Source: Candidatus Sericytochromatia bacterium S15B-MN24 CBMW_12 (lineage in GTDB: Bacteria > Cyanobacteriota > Sericytochromatia > S15B-MN24 > UBA4093). Taken from it: a DNA stretch of 64,000 nucleotides. The position numbers and the translations under genes were made by a program. Positions 26,551-36,368 of the stretch are shown here, piece after piece (the stretch's first letter is position 1; each line of letters opens with the position of its first letter). The notes beneath the pieces are model-generated. The model saw nothing but the letters and a program-made list of their open reading frames with translations. It was not told where the DNA came from and made no database searches. The stretch is taken from positions 1-64,000 of the forward strand of contig DAZV01000036.1 in the NCBI GenBank assembly GCA_002083825.1. The letters run 5' to 3'.

Positions 26551-27789
26551 ATGAAACGCTTGAACTGGCTCACGTCACTTAGAATGGCTGTTCCGATGGG
26601 TCCCGAGGGCCTCGTCTGGTGGCTCGCACTCGTGCAGGCTGCCGGAATGACCGCGGTCCTGCCCATTCTCCCGCTCTACGCGGAAAAGCATGGCGCCGAT
26701 TTGGCCTTCATCGGCTTGATGGTCGGGGCCTTCATGGCGGCAAATCTGGTGGGGTTGCCGCCCGCGGGCTGGCTCTCGGACCGGATGGGGCGCCGCCGCC
26801 TCATGGCGGTCGGCCTGATAGGCTTCGCCCTGGCCTCTTTCGGCTTTTTGATCTTCACCGACCCTTGGTCATTCGTCGTCTTGAGAGCGTGTGAAGGCCT
26901 TGCCGCCGCGTGTTTCACCCCCGCAGCCTTGGCCTACGTGGCAGATCGCGCGCCGGAAGGCCTGCGCGGGCAGCGAATCGCCCAACTCACCATGGCGCAG
27001 AACGTGGGCATGCTCATGGGACCGGTATTCGGCGGCGCACTGGTCATGGCTTTCGACTACTCCGCACCCTTCTGGGCGCTCGCTCTACTCTGTGCGCTAG
27101 GAGGCTTGCTGGTTGCCAAGCTTCCTGGTGCCGGCCGCGCCGATGCCCAGGAACGCCGAGCGAAAACCGGGGGACGCGATCCCGTGGGCATCTGGAAAGA
27201 GGTGCGATGGGTTCCCTTCGGGGGGCTCGCCTTGAGGCTTCTGGCCAACGGCTTCGCCATCGGCATGTACGAGGCCATCTGGGCCATTTACTTTCGCGAT
27301 CTCGGTGGCACGACCTGGCACATCGCGCTGAGCTGGACCCTCTTCGCGTTGCCGTCCATCGTGCTGGCCGGAATCGCCGGACGCATGATCGATCGCTCGG
27401 GGCCCGCTCGTCCGCTCGTGCTAGGGGCGCTCTTTTCCTCCGTGATCGTGCTGGGTTACGGCATGACCGGCCGCGTCGAAGTCTTGCTCTTGCTCGGAAT
27501 CATCGAAGGCATCGGCTTCGCGTTCGCCTTCCCCGCCCAGAGCGCCATGATGGTTCAGGCGGCCCCGGAGGTCCTACGCGGCCGCGTCATCGGGATCGTC
27601 ACGGCCATGAGCACGATCGGAGCGCTCGTCGGTGCCCTCGTGACTCCGATCCTGTACAAGATTCACCCCTTCTGGGCCTTCACGACGACGGCCTCGCTGC
27701 TCTTCGTAACGGCCCTCTTGCTCGCGGCTTCCCTGAGATGGGACCGGTCGCTCCGGTCAGTCGCCAACCTCGCTGCCGCCAAAGGGTAA
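26551..27789 (+). CDS. Major facilitator superfamily transporter
   Basis: A 412-residue inner-membrane transporter with about 12 hydrophobic helices and the MFS motif-A region GWLSDRMGRRRLM between helices 2 and 3. It resembles drug or small-molecule proton antiporters; substrate unknown. There is no ribosome binding site before the ATG, but TACGAT stands 6 bases upstream, compatible with a leaderless message. It is divergent from the metalloprotease-like lipoprotein gene. Confidence 0.9.
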   Translation: MKRLNWLTSLRMAVPMGPEGLVWWLALVQAAGMTAVLPILPLYAEKHGADLAFIGLMVGAFMAANLVGLPPAGWLSDRMGRRRLMAVGLIGFALASFGFLIFTDPWSFVVLRACEGLAAACFTPAALAYVADRAPEGLRGQRIAQLTMAQNVGMLMGPVFGGALVMAFDYSAPFWALALLCALGGLLVAKLPGAGRADAQERRAKTGGRDPVGIWKEVRWVPFGGLALRLLANGFAIGMYEAIWAIYFRDLGGTTWHIALSWTLFALPSIVLAGIAGRMIDRSGPARPLVLGALFSSVIVLGYGMTGRVEVLLLLGIIEGIGFAFAFPAQSAMMVQAAPEVLRGRVIGIVTAMSTIGALVGALVTPILYKIHPFWAFTTTASLLFVTALLLAASLRWDRSLRSVANLAAAKG

Positions 27790-27839
27790 GATGGTCGTGA
27801 AGGCATCGCTGAAACCGGTTTGCCCCGCGAGGATGAAAC

Positions 27840-28553
27840 GTGTCTGAGCTCGAACGTCGCATTCCCAAGGTCTTGGATCAGCTCCAGCTCAGGTTGGGCT
27901 ACGCCTACCTCGCGTCGGGCGAAACCTCCGAAGCGCTCGCCTGCTTCGAGCGGGCCTTCAGCGAGGAGCCCCACGCCTTCGAGCCGCTCTTCATGCGGGG
28001 AGTGATCTGCCTCCAGGAGGCACGCTACGAGGAGGCCTTTCATGCCTTCGTGCAAGCAATCGACCTGGCTCCGGCCGTTGCCGAATCCTATAACAATCTT
28101 GGCGTGGTCTACTGGCGCCAGGAGGATCGAGATGCTGCCCACCGCTGTTTCGAAACCGCGCTGAGGTACCAGGAATCGTTCCCCGCCGCCAGCGCCAACC
28201 TCGGGGTTTCCTACCTGTCCCGGGGCATGTCTCATGAAGCCTTGCCTTGCTTCGAGCTGGCCGTTCGGCACCAACCCCGTTCCGCTCGCGCCTACAACAA
28301 CCTGGGCGTTGTCTACTGTTTTCGAGGTGCCTTCGGGGACGCTCAGACTTGCTTCGAACATGCCACCCGTCACGACGGGCAGCTCATGGCCCCGGTGCTC
28401 AATCTCGCGCACCTATTCGATTGCCGGGGGCTCGAAGTCGAGGCGCAGCGCAGCCGGGTCCATGCGATGACCCTTTCCGACGATTCCGCGGTTGCAGTTC
28501 CGCCTTTCGAACTCTGCCTGGAGCCGGTGCTCCGCCCGATCGAGCGGGGTTGA
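27840..28553 (+). CDS. TPR repeat protein
   Basis: A 237-residue protein starting with GTG after GAGGATGAAAC. Five tetratricopeptide repeats are visible, including ESYNNLGVVYWRQEDRDAAH and AYNNLGVVYCFRGAFGDAQT. There are no signal or membrane segments. It lies 50 bases after the MFS gene on the same strand. Such proteins act as protein-interaction scaffolds; the partner is not known. Confidence 0.88.
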   Translation: MSELERRIPKVLDQLQLRLGYAYLASGETSEALACFERAFSEEPHAFEPLFMRGVICLQEARYEEAFHAFVQAIDLAPAVAESYNNLGVVYWRQEDRDAAHRCFETALRYQESFPAASANLGVSYLSRGMSHEALPCFELAVRHQPRSARAYNNLGVVYCFRGAFGDAQTCFEHATRHDGQLMAPVLNLAHLFDCRGLEVEAQRSRVHAMTLSDDSAVAVPPFELCLEPVLRPIERG

Positions 28554-28570
28554 GGCGGATCCGATGCGAC

Positions 28571-28607
28571 GAAGCGGCCCTCGCGATCACATCGCGAGGG
28601 CCGCTTC
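28571..28607. terminator. Bidirectional hairpin between convergent genes
   Basis: A perfect 17-bp stem (GAAGCGGCCCTCGCGAT and its complement) with a 3-base loop lies between the TPR gene and pgi, which converge. There is no T run on either side, so termination may be factor-dependent. Confidence 0.6.
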
Positions 28608-28635
28608 CATTACGAAATCGGGGCTAGGGGACGAC

Positions 28636-30099
28636 TTAAACGATGAACTCGGGACTGCTCTTGGGGCGGGCCTCGAACTCGTCACGGGCTTCCTGCATGT
28701 CAGCGCGTCCCAAGTTCGCGAACATGAACCGCTTGTAAGCTTCGACGCCGGGCTGATCGAGGGGGTTGATGCCCATGAGGTAGCCTTCGGTCACGGTGGC
28801 GAGTTCGAAGAGATAGATGAGCTGGCCCATCGTGAAGGCGTTGAGTTCCGGAATCACGAAGGTCATGCTGGGGCGCCCTTCGCGGGCGTAGGCGAAAACC
28901 GTTCCTTCGAGCGCCTTGGCGGTGACTTCCGAAAGGGTCTTGCCGGCCACGTAGTTGAGTCCGTCGGGATCGCCCTCGACCAAGGGGATTTCGACGTCAT
29001 GGTTGGGTTTGGATACCAGGAGGTTGGTGACGACCGTGTTGCGCTGGCCTTCCTGGATTTGCTGGCCGCGGGCATGGAGGTCTCGGGTGTTGACGGAGGT
29101 GAGGGGCACGCGTCCCTTTTCTTCCTTTCCGAGGCTCTCGGCGGCAAGTTGGTCGTACCAGAAGCCGAAGAACTCCAGGCGCTTGGTCCAGGACGCCATC
29201 AGGGAGACGTCGTAGCCTTTAGCGACGGCGAGGAACTGCAAGGCGGCGTAGAGATAGGCGGGGTTCTCGTGGAGGTCGGCATTGCTGCAGCGATCCGCCA
29301 TGAACCGGGCGCCCGCGAGCAGGGCATGGATGTCGATGCCGGCGACGGCGGCGGGCAGGAGACCGACCGGAGTGAGGACGGAGTATCGGCCTCCCACGTC
29401 GTCGGGAATGGCGAACGTCTCGAAACCCTTCTCGTCGGCCAAGGCCCGGAGTTTGCCCTTGGATTCGTCGGTGGTGGCCACGATGTAGGGGGCGTAATCC
29501 GGGCCGTAGACCTGTCGGACGCGTTCATGGAAGATGCGGAAGGCTACGGCGGTTTCCAGCGTGGTACCGGACTTGGAGATCACGTTCAGAGTGAAGGCTC
29601 GCTCGATATCGCGGGGCTGCGTGGTCGGCAGCAGACCGAGTAAAGAGGCCATCGAATCAGGGTCGACGTTGTTTCCTTCCCAGTAGATCTTCGGGCGGCC
29701 CTCACGCGCGCTTCTCGGCAGCTCGTTTCGGTAAGGGTGGGTCAGCGCCTCGATCAGGGCACGGGCGCCGAGAAAGGAGCCGCCGATACCGAGGATCACA
29801 TGGCTGTCTCCGAGTGCTGCCAGGCGATCTGCCGTTGCCTCGATGGCTGAAATCTCGTCTTCGCTTTGGAAGGGCAGGTCGAGAAAGCCTAAGAACTCCG
29901 AGCCACGGCCTTCGCGCATGGTAATTTGCTGGTGGACCTTGTCGATGGCGGGTTGCAAGGCAAAGAGTTCCCCAGCATCCAGGCCGTGGGCCTCGCCGAG
30001 AACCGGCTTGAGCATGGCGTTGAAGTCCAGTCGGATGGTCATCTGGGCTTGCCAAAGCGGGTCATGGGCTTCGATTCTGGATGGGCTCGACTGTGGCAT
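28636..30099 (-). CDS. pgi: Glucose-6-phosphate isomerase
   Basis: A 487-residue cytosolic glycolytic enzyme interconverting glucose 6-phosphate and fructose 6-phosphate. Motifs: ILGIGGSFLGARALIEAL, VISKSGTTLETAVAFRIF (sugar-phosphate binding), GRYSVLTPVGLLPAAVAGID and NPLDQPGVEAYKRFMF at the C-terminus. I start at the ATG at 30099, after GAAGGGAG; an earlier frame adds 20 unconserved residues. It is divergent from pfkA, the next glycolytic enzyme, with a 172-base gap that must hold both promoters. Confidence 0.96.
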   Translation of the reverse strand: MPQSSPSRIEAHDPLWQAQMTIRLDFNAMLKPVLGEAHGLDAGELFALQPAIDKVHQQITMREGRGSEFLGFLDLPFQSEDEISAIEATADRLAALGDSHVILGIGGSFLGARALIEALTHPYRNELPRSAREGRPKIYWEGNNVDPDSMASLLGLLPTTQPRDIERAFTLNVISKSGTTLETAVAFRIFHERVRQVYGPDYAPYIVATTDESKGKLRALADEKGFETFAIPDDVGGRYSVLTPVGLLPAAVAGIDIHALLAGARFMADRCSNADLHENPAYLYAALQFLAVAKGYDVSLMASWTKRLEFFGFWYDQLAAESLGKEEKGRVPLTSVNTRDLHARGQQIQEGQRNTVVTNLLVSKPNHDVEIPLVEGDPDGLNYVAGKTLSEVTAKALEGTVFAYAREGRPSMTFVIPELNAFTMGQLIYLFELATVTEGYLMGINPLDQPGVEAYKRFMFANLGRADMQEARDEFEARPKSSPEFIV

Positions 30100-30271
30100 G
30101 GGCTCTCCCTTCAGCGTCTTCACGGTGGATGTGGGTCGTGGGCGCGTAGAGTTGCCCATCGACCATGGAGGCTTTACACTGGCTTAAGCATAAACAACCG
30201 AGCCATTCCTTGCAAACGGTTATCGAGCCGTCCCGACGTCGCAGCAGAAAACCTGGAGGAGACTACACAGC

Positions 30272-31357
30272 ATGGTCAAGAGAATTGGCATTTCCACGGG
30301 TGGCGGAGACGCGCCGGGCCTCAATGCCGTTATCCGTGCCTTCACCAAGACCGCCATCTCCGAGTATGGCTGGGAGGTCATCGGGATTCGGGACGGTTTC
30401 GATGGGCTGATCAAGCCCGATCATGTCATGCAGCTGAAACTTGACGACATTCGAGGCATCATTGCCCGCGGTGGGACCATCCTCGGAACGACCAACCGCG
30501 GCAATCCCTTCAAGTACCCCGTCCATGAGGGCGGCCAGGTGGTGCTCAAGGACATCTCCGATTTGGTGATGGAGAATTACCGTCGCATGGAACTTGACGC
30601 GATGGTCATCATCGGGGGGGACGGCACCATCGGAATCGGTCATCAGCTGGCTCAGAAGGGCATGAAGATCGTCGGCGTTCCGAAGACGATCGACAACGAC
30701 CTGGGGTCGACCGATCAGACGTTCGGTTTCGACACGGCCGTGAACACGGCCACCGAGGCGCTGGACAAGCTCCTCACCACGGCGGAAAGCCACCACCGGG
30801 TCATGGTGGTCGAGGTCATGGGACGCGACGCCGGATGGATCGCGCTCTACTCGGGGATCGCGGGTGCCGTGAACGTCGTCCTGATTCCTGAGATTCCCTT
30901 CGACATCGCCCGGGTCGCCGAGGAAGTCTACAAGCGTTCGGAAGCGGGCAAGAGCTACTCGATCGTAGTCGTCGCCGAAGGTGCGAAGCCCAAGGGCGGC
31001 GAGGCCATGTACGCCGAGCGCGATCCCTCCAAGGGGGTCGCGCGGCTTGGCGGAGTCGGCAACTGGGTCGGTGACCAGATCAGCTCGCGCACGGGGCTCG
31101 AGACTCGCGTCACGGTACTGGGACACATCCAGCGTGGAGGTTCCCCCACTCCCTACGATCGGATCCTGGCGACCCGCTACGGAACCCATGCCGCCCACCT
31201 CATCAACGAGGACAAGTTCGACCACATGGTCATCCTGCGCGACGGCAAGATCATGGGCGCGCCCATTTCCGAAGCCGTGGCCCAGAACAAGTGCGTCGAC
31301 CCCAAGGGCGACGAGGTGAGGGTTGCCAGGGATACCGGCATTTACTTCGGTGATTAG
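30272..31357 (+). CDS. pfkA: 6-phosphofructokinase
   Basis: A 361-residue PFK that phosphorylates fructose 6-phosphate. GISTGGGDAPGLNAVIR is the nucleotide loop. IIGGDGT carries glycine where pyrophosphate-using enzymes have aspartate (E. coli position 104), while VPKTIDNDL carries lysine where classic ATP enzymes have glycine (position 124). That mix is typical of group III PFKs, several of which use ATP, so ATP dependence is likely but not certain. MGRDAGWIAL and HIQRGGSPTPYDR are also conserved. A GGAGGAG site precedes the ATG. Confidence 0.94.
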   Translation: MVKRIGISTGGGDAPGLNAVIRAFTKTAISEYGWEVIGIRDGFDGLIKPDHVMQLKLDDIRGIIARGGTILGTTNRGNPFKYPVHEGGQVVLKDISDLVMENYRRMELDAMVIIGGDGTIGIGHQLAQKGMKIVGVPKTIDNDLGSTDQTFGFDTAVNTATEALDKLLTTAESHHRVMVVEVMGRDAGWIALYSGIAGAVNVVLIPEIPFDIARVAEEVYKRSEAGKSYSIVVVAEGAKPKGGEAMYAERDPSKGVARLGGVGNWVGDQISSRTGLETRVTVLGHIQRGGSPTPYDRILATRYGTHAAHLINEDKFDHMVILRDGKIMGAPISEAVAQNKCVDPKGDEVRVARDTGIYFGD

Positions 31358-31372
31358 CCGCGTGCCCTGTGA

Positions 31373-31921
31373 TTAGTTGACCTTGCCGGCAAAGGCGGAC
31401 GTCTCGTCGAGACGTCCGCCTCGCGCCTGGATGAGCTCCCGCACCTCCGCGGCCATCCACGAGGGAGCGTCGACTTTGAGGACGCAATGGGAATGGCGGA
31501 GTTTTTCGTCGGGGCTTTGCCCGAGGGTTTCCCATGCTTCCATGCCGGCGGCGATGGCGAGCCCGCCCAGGAGGGCGCCGCTGAGCGTCCAGCAGCCGAT
31601 GATGAAGAGCATGAGCGCCAAATCGAGGAAGCTGAGCCCCACGAGATCGGCGGGCACCCACTCAGCTCCGAACCAGACCCCCAGTGGCCCGATCATCGCC
31701 ACGATCCCCAGAGCGATGCCCAGCAGCGCTCCGAATCCCTGCCCCAGATACGTACGTTCGCTGGATTCCTGCCGTTCGCGGTCGTTCAGGTGGGCACATG
31801 CTGGGCAATCCTCGTCGACGATCACGGAGAGCTGGTTCGTGCCGATCCCGCGGGTTTCAAGCTGGCGACACGCGCGCTCAGCCGATTCGAGAGTCCCAAA
31901 GACGCCGCTCAGTGTCACCAT
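31373..31921 (-). CDS. YflT/GSP17M-like stress protein with two membrane helices
   Basis: A 182-residue protein. The N-terminal 45 residues (VFGTLESAERACRQLETRGI, then LSVIVDEDCPAC) resemble the general-stress-protein 17M/YflT fold. Two hydrophobic Gly-rich helices (about 62-85 and 100-128) follow, then a second small beta-alpha segment (HCVLKVDAPSWMAAEVRELI). A CPAC dithiol motif sits near residue 40. The family is usually stress-induced; the mechanism is unknown. The last codons form a 13-bp inverted repeat (31392-31420) that could also end pfkA transcripts. Confidence 0.72.
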   Translation of the reverse strand: MVTLSGVFGTLESAERACRQLETRGIGTNQLSVIVDEDCPACAHLNDRERQESSERTYLGQGFGALLGIALGIVAMIGPLGVWFGAEWVPADLVGLSFLDLALMLFIIGCWTLSGALLGGLAIAAGMEAWETLGQSPDEKLRHSHCVLKVDAPSWMAAEVRELIQARGGRLDETSAFAGKVN

Positions 31922-32110
31922 GCGATCGTCTCCTTTCCTCCAGCTTCCGCAAGAAGTGCTCCAGGGGTATCACATCCCCGCCGCCGCGACAATCGCCGCT
32001 CACCTCGTTTCCATTCCGACCTTGCTCATGGCGACTTCCCTTCTCTGGCGCCCTGATACGCATCGAAATTGAAACTCGCCGGATATCTCGGTTGAAGGTA
32101 AAATATCCTC

Positions 32111-35100
32111 ATGGCCACATTACCTCTCATCAAACGAAAGCTGCTTCCGCCCGCGGTACCCGCCTCGCACGTGCGCCGTGACCGCCTGATCACAAGCCTG
32201 CATGCAGGCCAGGATGCGCGAATCAAGCTGACCTTGGTCTGCGCGGGGCCAGGCTACGGCAAGAGCACCCTGGTGGCCGATTACGTTTCCAAACTCGGAG
32301 TTGCCGGCTGCTGGCTGAACCTCGAGCCTCATGACGCGGATCCCGCGACCTTCCTGACCTACTTGATCGGCGGCTGTTTCCGCAACTGGCCCGGCGAGGT
32401 CTCCCACGCGCTCGAACTGCTCAATACGGCGGTGAATCCCGCGGCCATCCTGCCAAGCCTCGTGGGCCTCTTTGCCGAAGAACTCGCGGAGCGCGTCGCG
32501 GATCGCTTCACCTTGGTGCTGGATGATTTCCACGCCGTTCAGCATGCGGAGGCCGTCTCGGCTGCCGTCGAGGCGCTCATCGCCTACCTGCCCGAAACGG
32601 TGCAACTGATCGTCATCTCGCGCAACCACCCTCCCTTCAAGCTTCCTCAGCTGAGCGTTCGCCAGCAACTCATCGAGCTCGGGATCCCGCAGCTGCGATT
32701 CAGCCCGGCGGAAATCGCCGCGCTCTTCGATGCCTTGACCGGCATGGCCTTGACGCCCGAGGAACAAGGAACGCTCTCGGAGTCGACCGAAGGGTGGGCC
32801 GCAAGCCTCGTCATGGCCGCCTACGCGGTTCAAGGTGGCAGCCTCGCCCATGGGCTGGGCGAAGGCCGCATGCGCTTTTTCGACTACCTGGCCCAGGAGG
32901 TCTTCGACCAGCAGACTCCCGAGGTCCGTGACTTCCTGCTCAGGACGGCGCTCATGCCGACCCTCGATCTCGCCGTTTGCCGCGACGGGCTCGAGATCGC
33001 CGGCGTCGACGAGATGGTGGCGGGCTTGCTGCGCTCCAACATGCTCCTGACCCGCGCGTCGGCCGACGCGACCGAGTACTATTACCACCCTACCTTCCAA
33101 GCCTTTCTAAAGGAAAAGGCTCGCTCATCCTTTTCCCAGAGCGATATTCAAGCGATCGCCATCAAGCTTGCAACCCGACTCCGATCGCGCGCACCCGAGG
33201 ACGCCCTGCGCCTCTGCCTCGATGCCGCTCTCTGGGATGAAGCCGTCTCGACGCTTCGCCTATTGGCTCCCAGCTACCTCGCGCAGGGTCGGGTCAAGGC
33301 GCTCGAGCAAATCATCGCTCAGTTCCCCGAAGCGGTCGTTTCCACGACCTCCTGGTTGAACCTCTACCTCGGCGAGGTCTGTCGCGCGTTGGGCCGTTTC
33401 GATGAGGCCCTGCGCCGCTACGAAGACGCCGAACAACTGGCGCACGAGCAAGCCGACGAGTCCGCCGAAGGCAATGCCCTGGCCTTTCAAGCCGCTATCT
33501 GGGGAAGTCGGGGAGATTCCCGACTGAGCATCCTGGCCTCGAAGGCCCTGACCCTCTTGCCCGAATCCGATCGGGCGGGCCGAGCCTTCGCCGAGAACGC
33601 GCTCGGCCTTTCCTTCCAGATGGCCAACGACATGAGCCATGCCCTCGAGCATTTCAACCGCGCGAAAGACCTCTACCTTGCCATGGGCGACTCCGCCGGC
33701 CTCAGCAAAGCCCTCCACAACGGCGCGCTGGCCACCTTCCGCCAAGGAGACATCGACCGCGCGCGCGTCACCTACAAGGAAGCCATTCGCCAGGCCGAGC
33801 ACGCGGGTCGTCGGGGCTACCCCGCGACCTACAGCAACCTGGCCATCGTGCACCTGGCTCTGGGGCAATTCGATGAAGCTCGGGCCATCGCCGAGGAAGG
33901 CTTGATGCTGGCTCAGACGCTAGGAGCCCGAAGAGACGAGGGCTGGACGCTTCTGACCCTCGGCGAGGTGGCCAGCGCGCAAGCGCAGTCGACTCGCGCC
34001 CTCGGTTACTTCAACCGAACGCGCGAGGTTGCGGTGTCTCTGGGCGATCGCGTACTCGAAGCCCAGGCGCTTTCGGGAGAAGCTGAGCTCGCGAGGCTGC
34101 AAGGCCAGCAGACGCGAGCGTGGGAGCTCATGCAACTGGCAATCGAGCTTCGGGGAGTCCCCGCCGAAGATCCCGCCATGGTGGATTTCCAGATCCCTCT
34201 CGGAGTGCTCTGCATGGAGCGCGGGGAGTTCCTACGTGCCCAAGAACTGCTCGCCCTGGCTCGCGAGACGCTCGCCTCGCAAGGCTATCGATACCGACTC
34301 GCGCAACTTCGGTTCTACGAGGCACGCCTGGCCTCGGCCATGGGACGCGAGGACGAAGCCCGCTCGATCGCCCATGACGCCCGGACCCTCTGTGAAGCCC
34401 ACGGCTATCGCTACCTGATCCTCACCCAAGGCGGCTGGGAGGGAGCAACCCAAGCCGAGCCCAGGACCCTGGTTTCGGTGCTGCCGAGAACGCCCGACCT
34501 ACAAATTCGTTCGCTCGGAGACCTCGATGTCGTCAACCTGGCAGGAACGATCCCTCCCAAGCAATGGCAGGGCGCCAAAACCAAGCTGTTGCTGGCATGC
34601 CTGCTCCAGCACCGCCATGGCATGACCCGAGAGCAACTCGCCGAAGCGCTTTACGGCGAGGAAGAAGTCTCGCGATCGGCTATCTTGATGCTCATCAGCC
34701 GCTTGCGACAGGCCCTTGAACCCGATCTGCCCAAGAACACCCCTTCCCGCTTCGTCCAGTGGCGAGAAGGCCGCTACTGGTTCAACTTCGATTCCAACTT
34801 CACCTGGGATTCCGACGACTTCACCTTGCGACTCGAAAACGCCAATTTGCCCGGAAACTCCCGTCAAGACCGACTTTCCCTGCTGGGGCAGGCCGTGGAT
34901 GCCTATCGTGGCCGCTACATGAACGATCTGACGAGTACCGGGGCGCTCTGGCTGGTGGGTGTTCAAGAGCACCTACACCAGCAGGCCATGGCGGCCTTCG
35001 GCATTCTCTTCGATGAATTGCTGGATCTCGACCTTCACCAGGAGGCCCTGCACCGCGCTGAGCAGTGCTTGGCGGTGGATCGCTGCTCGGAGCCGGCGCA

Positions 35101-35257
35101 CCAGGCAAAGATGCGGGCACTCCTGGCCCTCGGAAACCGCGCGGGAGCCTTGCGGCACTACCAGCAACTCATCGACATCCTCGACCAGGACCTGGGGGTT
35201 CCCCCGGATGCAGGCTCGAAACTCCTCTACGAGAAAATTCAAGCCGGAATCGCCTGA
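32111..35257 (+). CDS. Large STAND-ATPase transcription regulator (MalT/SARP-like, BTAD)
   Basis: A 1048-residue regulator. The N-terminal NTPase has Walker A GPGYGKST (residues 46-53) and Walker B FTLVLDDFH (about 132-140), as in MalT-type STAND proteins. A long run of TPR-like helices fills about 370-780 (SKALHNGALATFRQGDIDRA, TYSNLAIVHLALGQFDEARA). A winged-helix DNA-binding domain starts at about 797 (LQIRSLGDLDVV) and a bacterial transcriptional activator domain (BTAD) closes the protein. It is expected to bind an inducer and ATP, assemble and activate transcription. Three lipoprotein genes downstream on the same strand are possible targets. TAAAAT sits 6 bases before the ATG and no ribosome site is seen. 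Confidence 0.9.
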   Translation: MATLPLIKRKLLPPAVPASHVRRDRLITSLHAGQDARIKLTLVCAGPGYGKSTLVADYVSKLGVAGCWLNLEPHDADPATFLTYLIGGCFRNWPGEVSHALELLNTAVNPAAILPSLVGLFAEELAERVADRFTLVLDDFHAVQHAEAVSAAVEALIAYLPETVQLIVISRNHPPFKLPQLSVRQQLIELGIPQLRFSPAEIAALFDALTGMALTPEEQGTLSESTEGWAASLVMAAYAVQGGSLAHGLGEGRMRFFDYLAQEVFDQQTPEVRDFLLRTALMPTLDLAVCRDGLEIAGVDEMVAGLLRSNMLLTRASADATEYYYHPTFQAFLKEKARSSFSQSDIQAIAIKLATRLRSRAPEDALRLCLDAALWDEAVSTLRLLAPSYLAQGRVKALEQIIAQFPEAVVSTTSWLNLYLGEVCRALGRFDEALRRYEDAEQLAHEQADESAEGNALAFQAAIWGSRGDSRLSILASKALTLLPESDRAGRAFAENALGLSFQMANDMSHALEHFNRAKDLYLAMGDSAGLSKALHNGALATFRQGDIDRARVTYKEAIRQAEHAGRRGYPATYSNLAIVHLALGQFDEARAIAEEGLMLAQTLGARRDEGWTLLTLGEVASAQAQSTRALGYFNRTREVAVSLGDRVLEAQALSGEAELARLQGQQTRAWELMQLAIELRGVPAEDPAMVDFQIPLGVLCMERGEFLRAQELLALARETLASQGYRYRLAQLRFYEARLASAMGREDEARSIAHDARTLCEAHGYRYLILTQGGWEGATQAEPRTLVSVLPRTPDLQIRSLGDLDVVNLAGTIPPKQWQGAKTKLLLACLLQHRHGMTREQLAEALYGEEEVSRSAILMLISRLRQALEPDLPKNTPSRFVQWREGRYWFNFDSNFTWDSDDFTLRLENANLPGNSRQDRLSLLGQAVDAYRGRYMNDLTSTGALWLVGVQEHLHQQAMAAFGILFDELLDLDLHQEALHRAEQCLAVDRCSEPAHQAKMRALLALGNRAGALRHYQQLIDILDQDLGVPPDAGSKLLYEKIQAGIA

Positions 35258-35406
35258 ATCATCCCCTGGAACTCTCGACTCGCGCCGCGGGATTAACCCA
35301 AACTTAACCGAACGAGCAAGCCTCCTCCGTCGTCATGTGATCGGCCACGTGATCACTGACTTGTATTCTTCACCTTAGTAAGGGTTGAAACCGACAGGAG
35401 GACACC

Positions 35407-36249
35407 ATGAATCGCCGCAACCTATTTTCTTTGCTTGCCGCCACCACGCTGATCACCGCCCTCTCGGGGTGCATGATCGAGGGCGGCCCATCCACCATGG
35501 GCTATCCGGGCCATGTCGATTCCAGTCCGGTGGCCCAGCGCTATCCCTGGGATCAAATTGCGACCAAAGAGGGATCGACGCTCTATGACGCCCATCATCA
35601 AGTCAAGCGCTACCTGACGTTGCACTTCCCCGAGGCCAAGCTGGTTTCGGTCCAGGCCAGCCAGGTCGGAGCCAACGGCAAGATCGACAAGAACAGCGCC
35701 TGGGAGTTCACCTACCAGACCGTGGTGCGCCCTCAGGTCGATCCCACGCCCGCACCGTCGGCGACCACGAGCTTCCAGGCCCAGGCGGTCGAAATCCCGA
35801 CGCAGTATGATGTCAGGCTTCTCACCTTCACCTTCACCGGTGATGGCAAGCTCCTCGCACCCCAGGCGGATACCCGGTCGACCGACGCCGGCAGGACCAT
35901 CGATTTCGACCGCATGATCTACTTCGACGACGTGATCGAAACTTGCCTGGATATCGGAATGGGCATGGGCCCCGCCGGTATGCAGATCGCCCTGCGCCCG
36001 ACCGCGAACGGCGGGGCAGTTTTCGAGGTCGATACCTCGGTCTCCGGACGTGAGGTCCAGGCTCGCCATACCCAGCCCTCGGCGACCCCGACGCCCTACT
36101 GGTGGTCCGGTGAGGACCGCGAGTATGATGACCACGACTCCTACGCCGAGCCCAAGCCCTCGCCGGCCGTGTCGCCTCGCTACTATCGGGGTAAGTACGT
36201 AATTAACGCCTATACCGGAGATATCATCGAACGTCCTACCCGGCTCTAG
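35407..36249 (+). CDS. Predicted lipoprotein
   Basis: A 280-residue secreted protein with CAGGAGGACACC before the ATG and a signal peptide with lipobox ALSGC. The mature part contains a PepSY-like or beta-rich region (about 60-190: HFPEAKLVSVQASQVGANGK, FTFTGDGKLLAPQ), then a Pro/Ser-rich acidic tail and a final segment YRGKYVINAYTGDIIERPTRL, reminiscent of a PepSY end. Function unknown. Confidence 0.75.
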   Translation: MNRRNLFSLLAATTLITALSGCMIEGGPSTMGYPGHVDSSPVAQRYPWDQIATKEGSTLYDAHHQVKRYLTLHFPEAKLVSVQASQVGANGKIDKNSAWEFTYQTVVRPQVDPTPAPSATTSFQAQAVEIPTQYDVRLLTFTFTGDGKLLAPQADTRSTDAGRTIDFDRMIYFDDVIETCLDIGMGMGPAGMQIALRPTANGGAVFEVDTSVSGREVQARHTQPSATPTPYWWSGEDREYDDHDSYAEPKPSPAVSPRYYRGKYVINAYTGDIIERPTRL

Positions 36250-36368
36250 CCTGGAAGTCTCCGTTCGCCGTCCCAGAGCTCCGTTTATCGGGTATTGGGC
36301 GGCGAAGCGGAGGGAATTGCAAGTTGACCTGGGGGAGGCGCGACGAGATGTCTGAGAGGGGGTACCGG

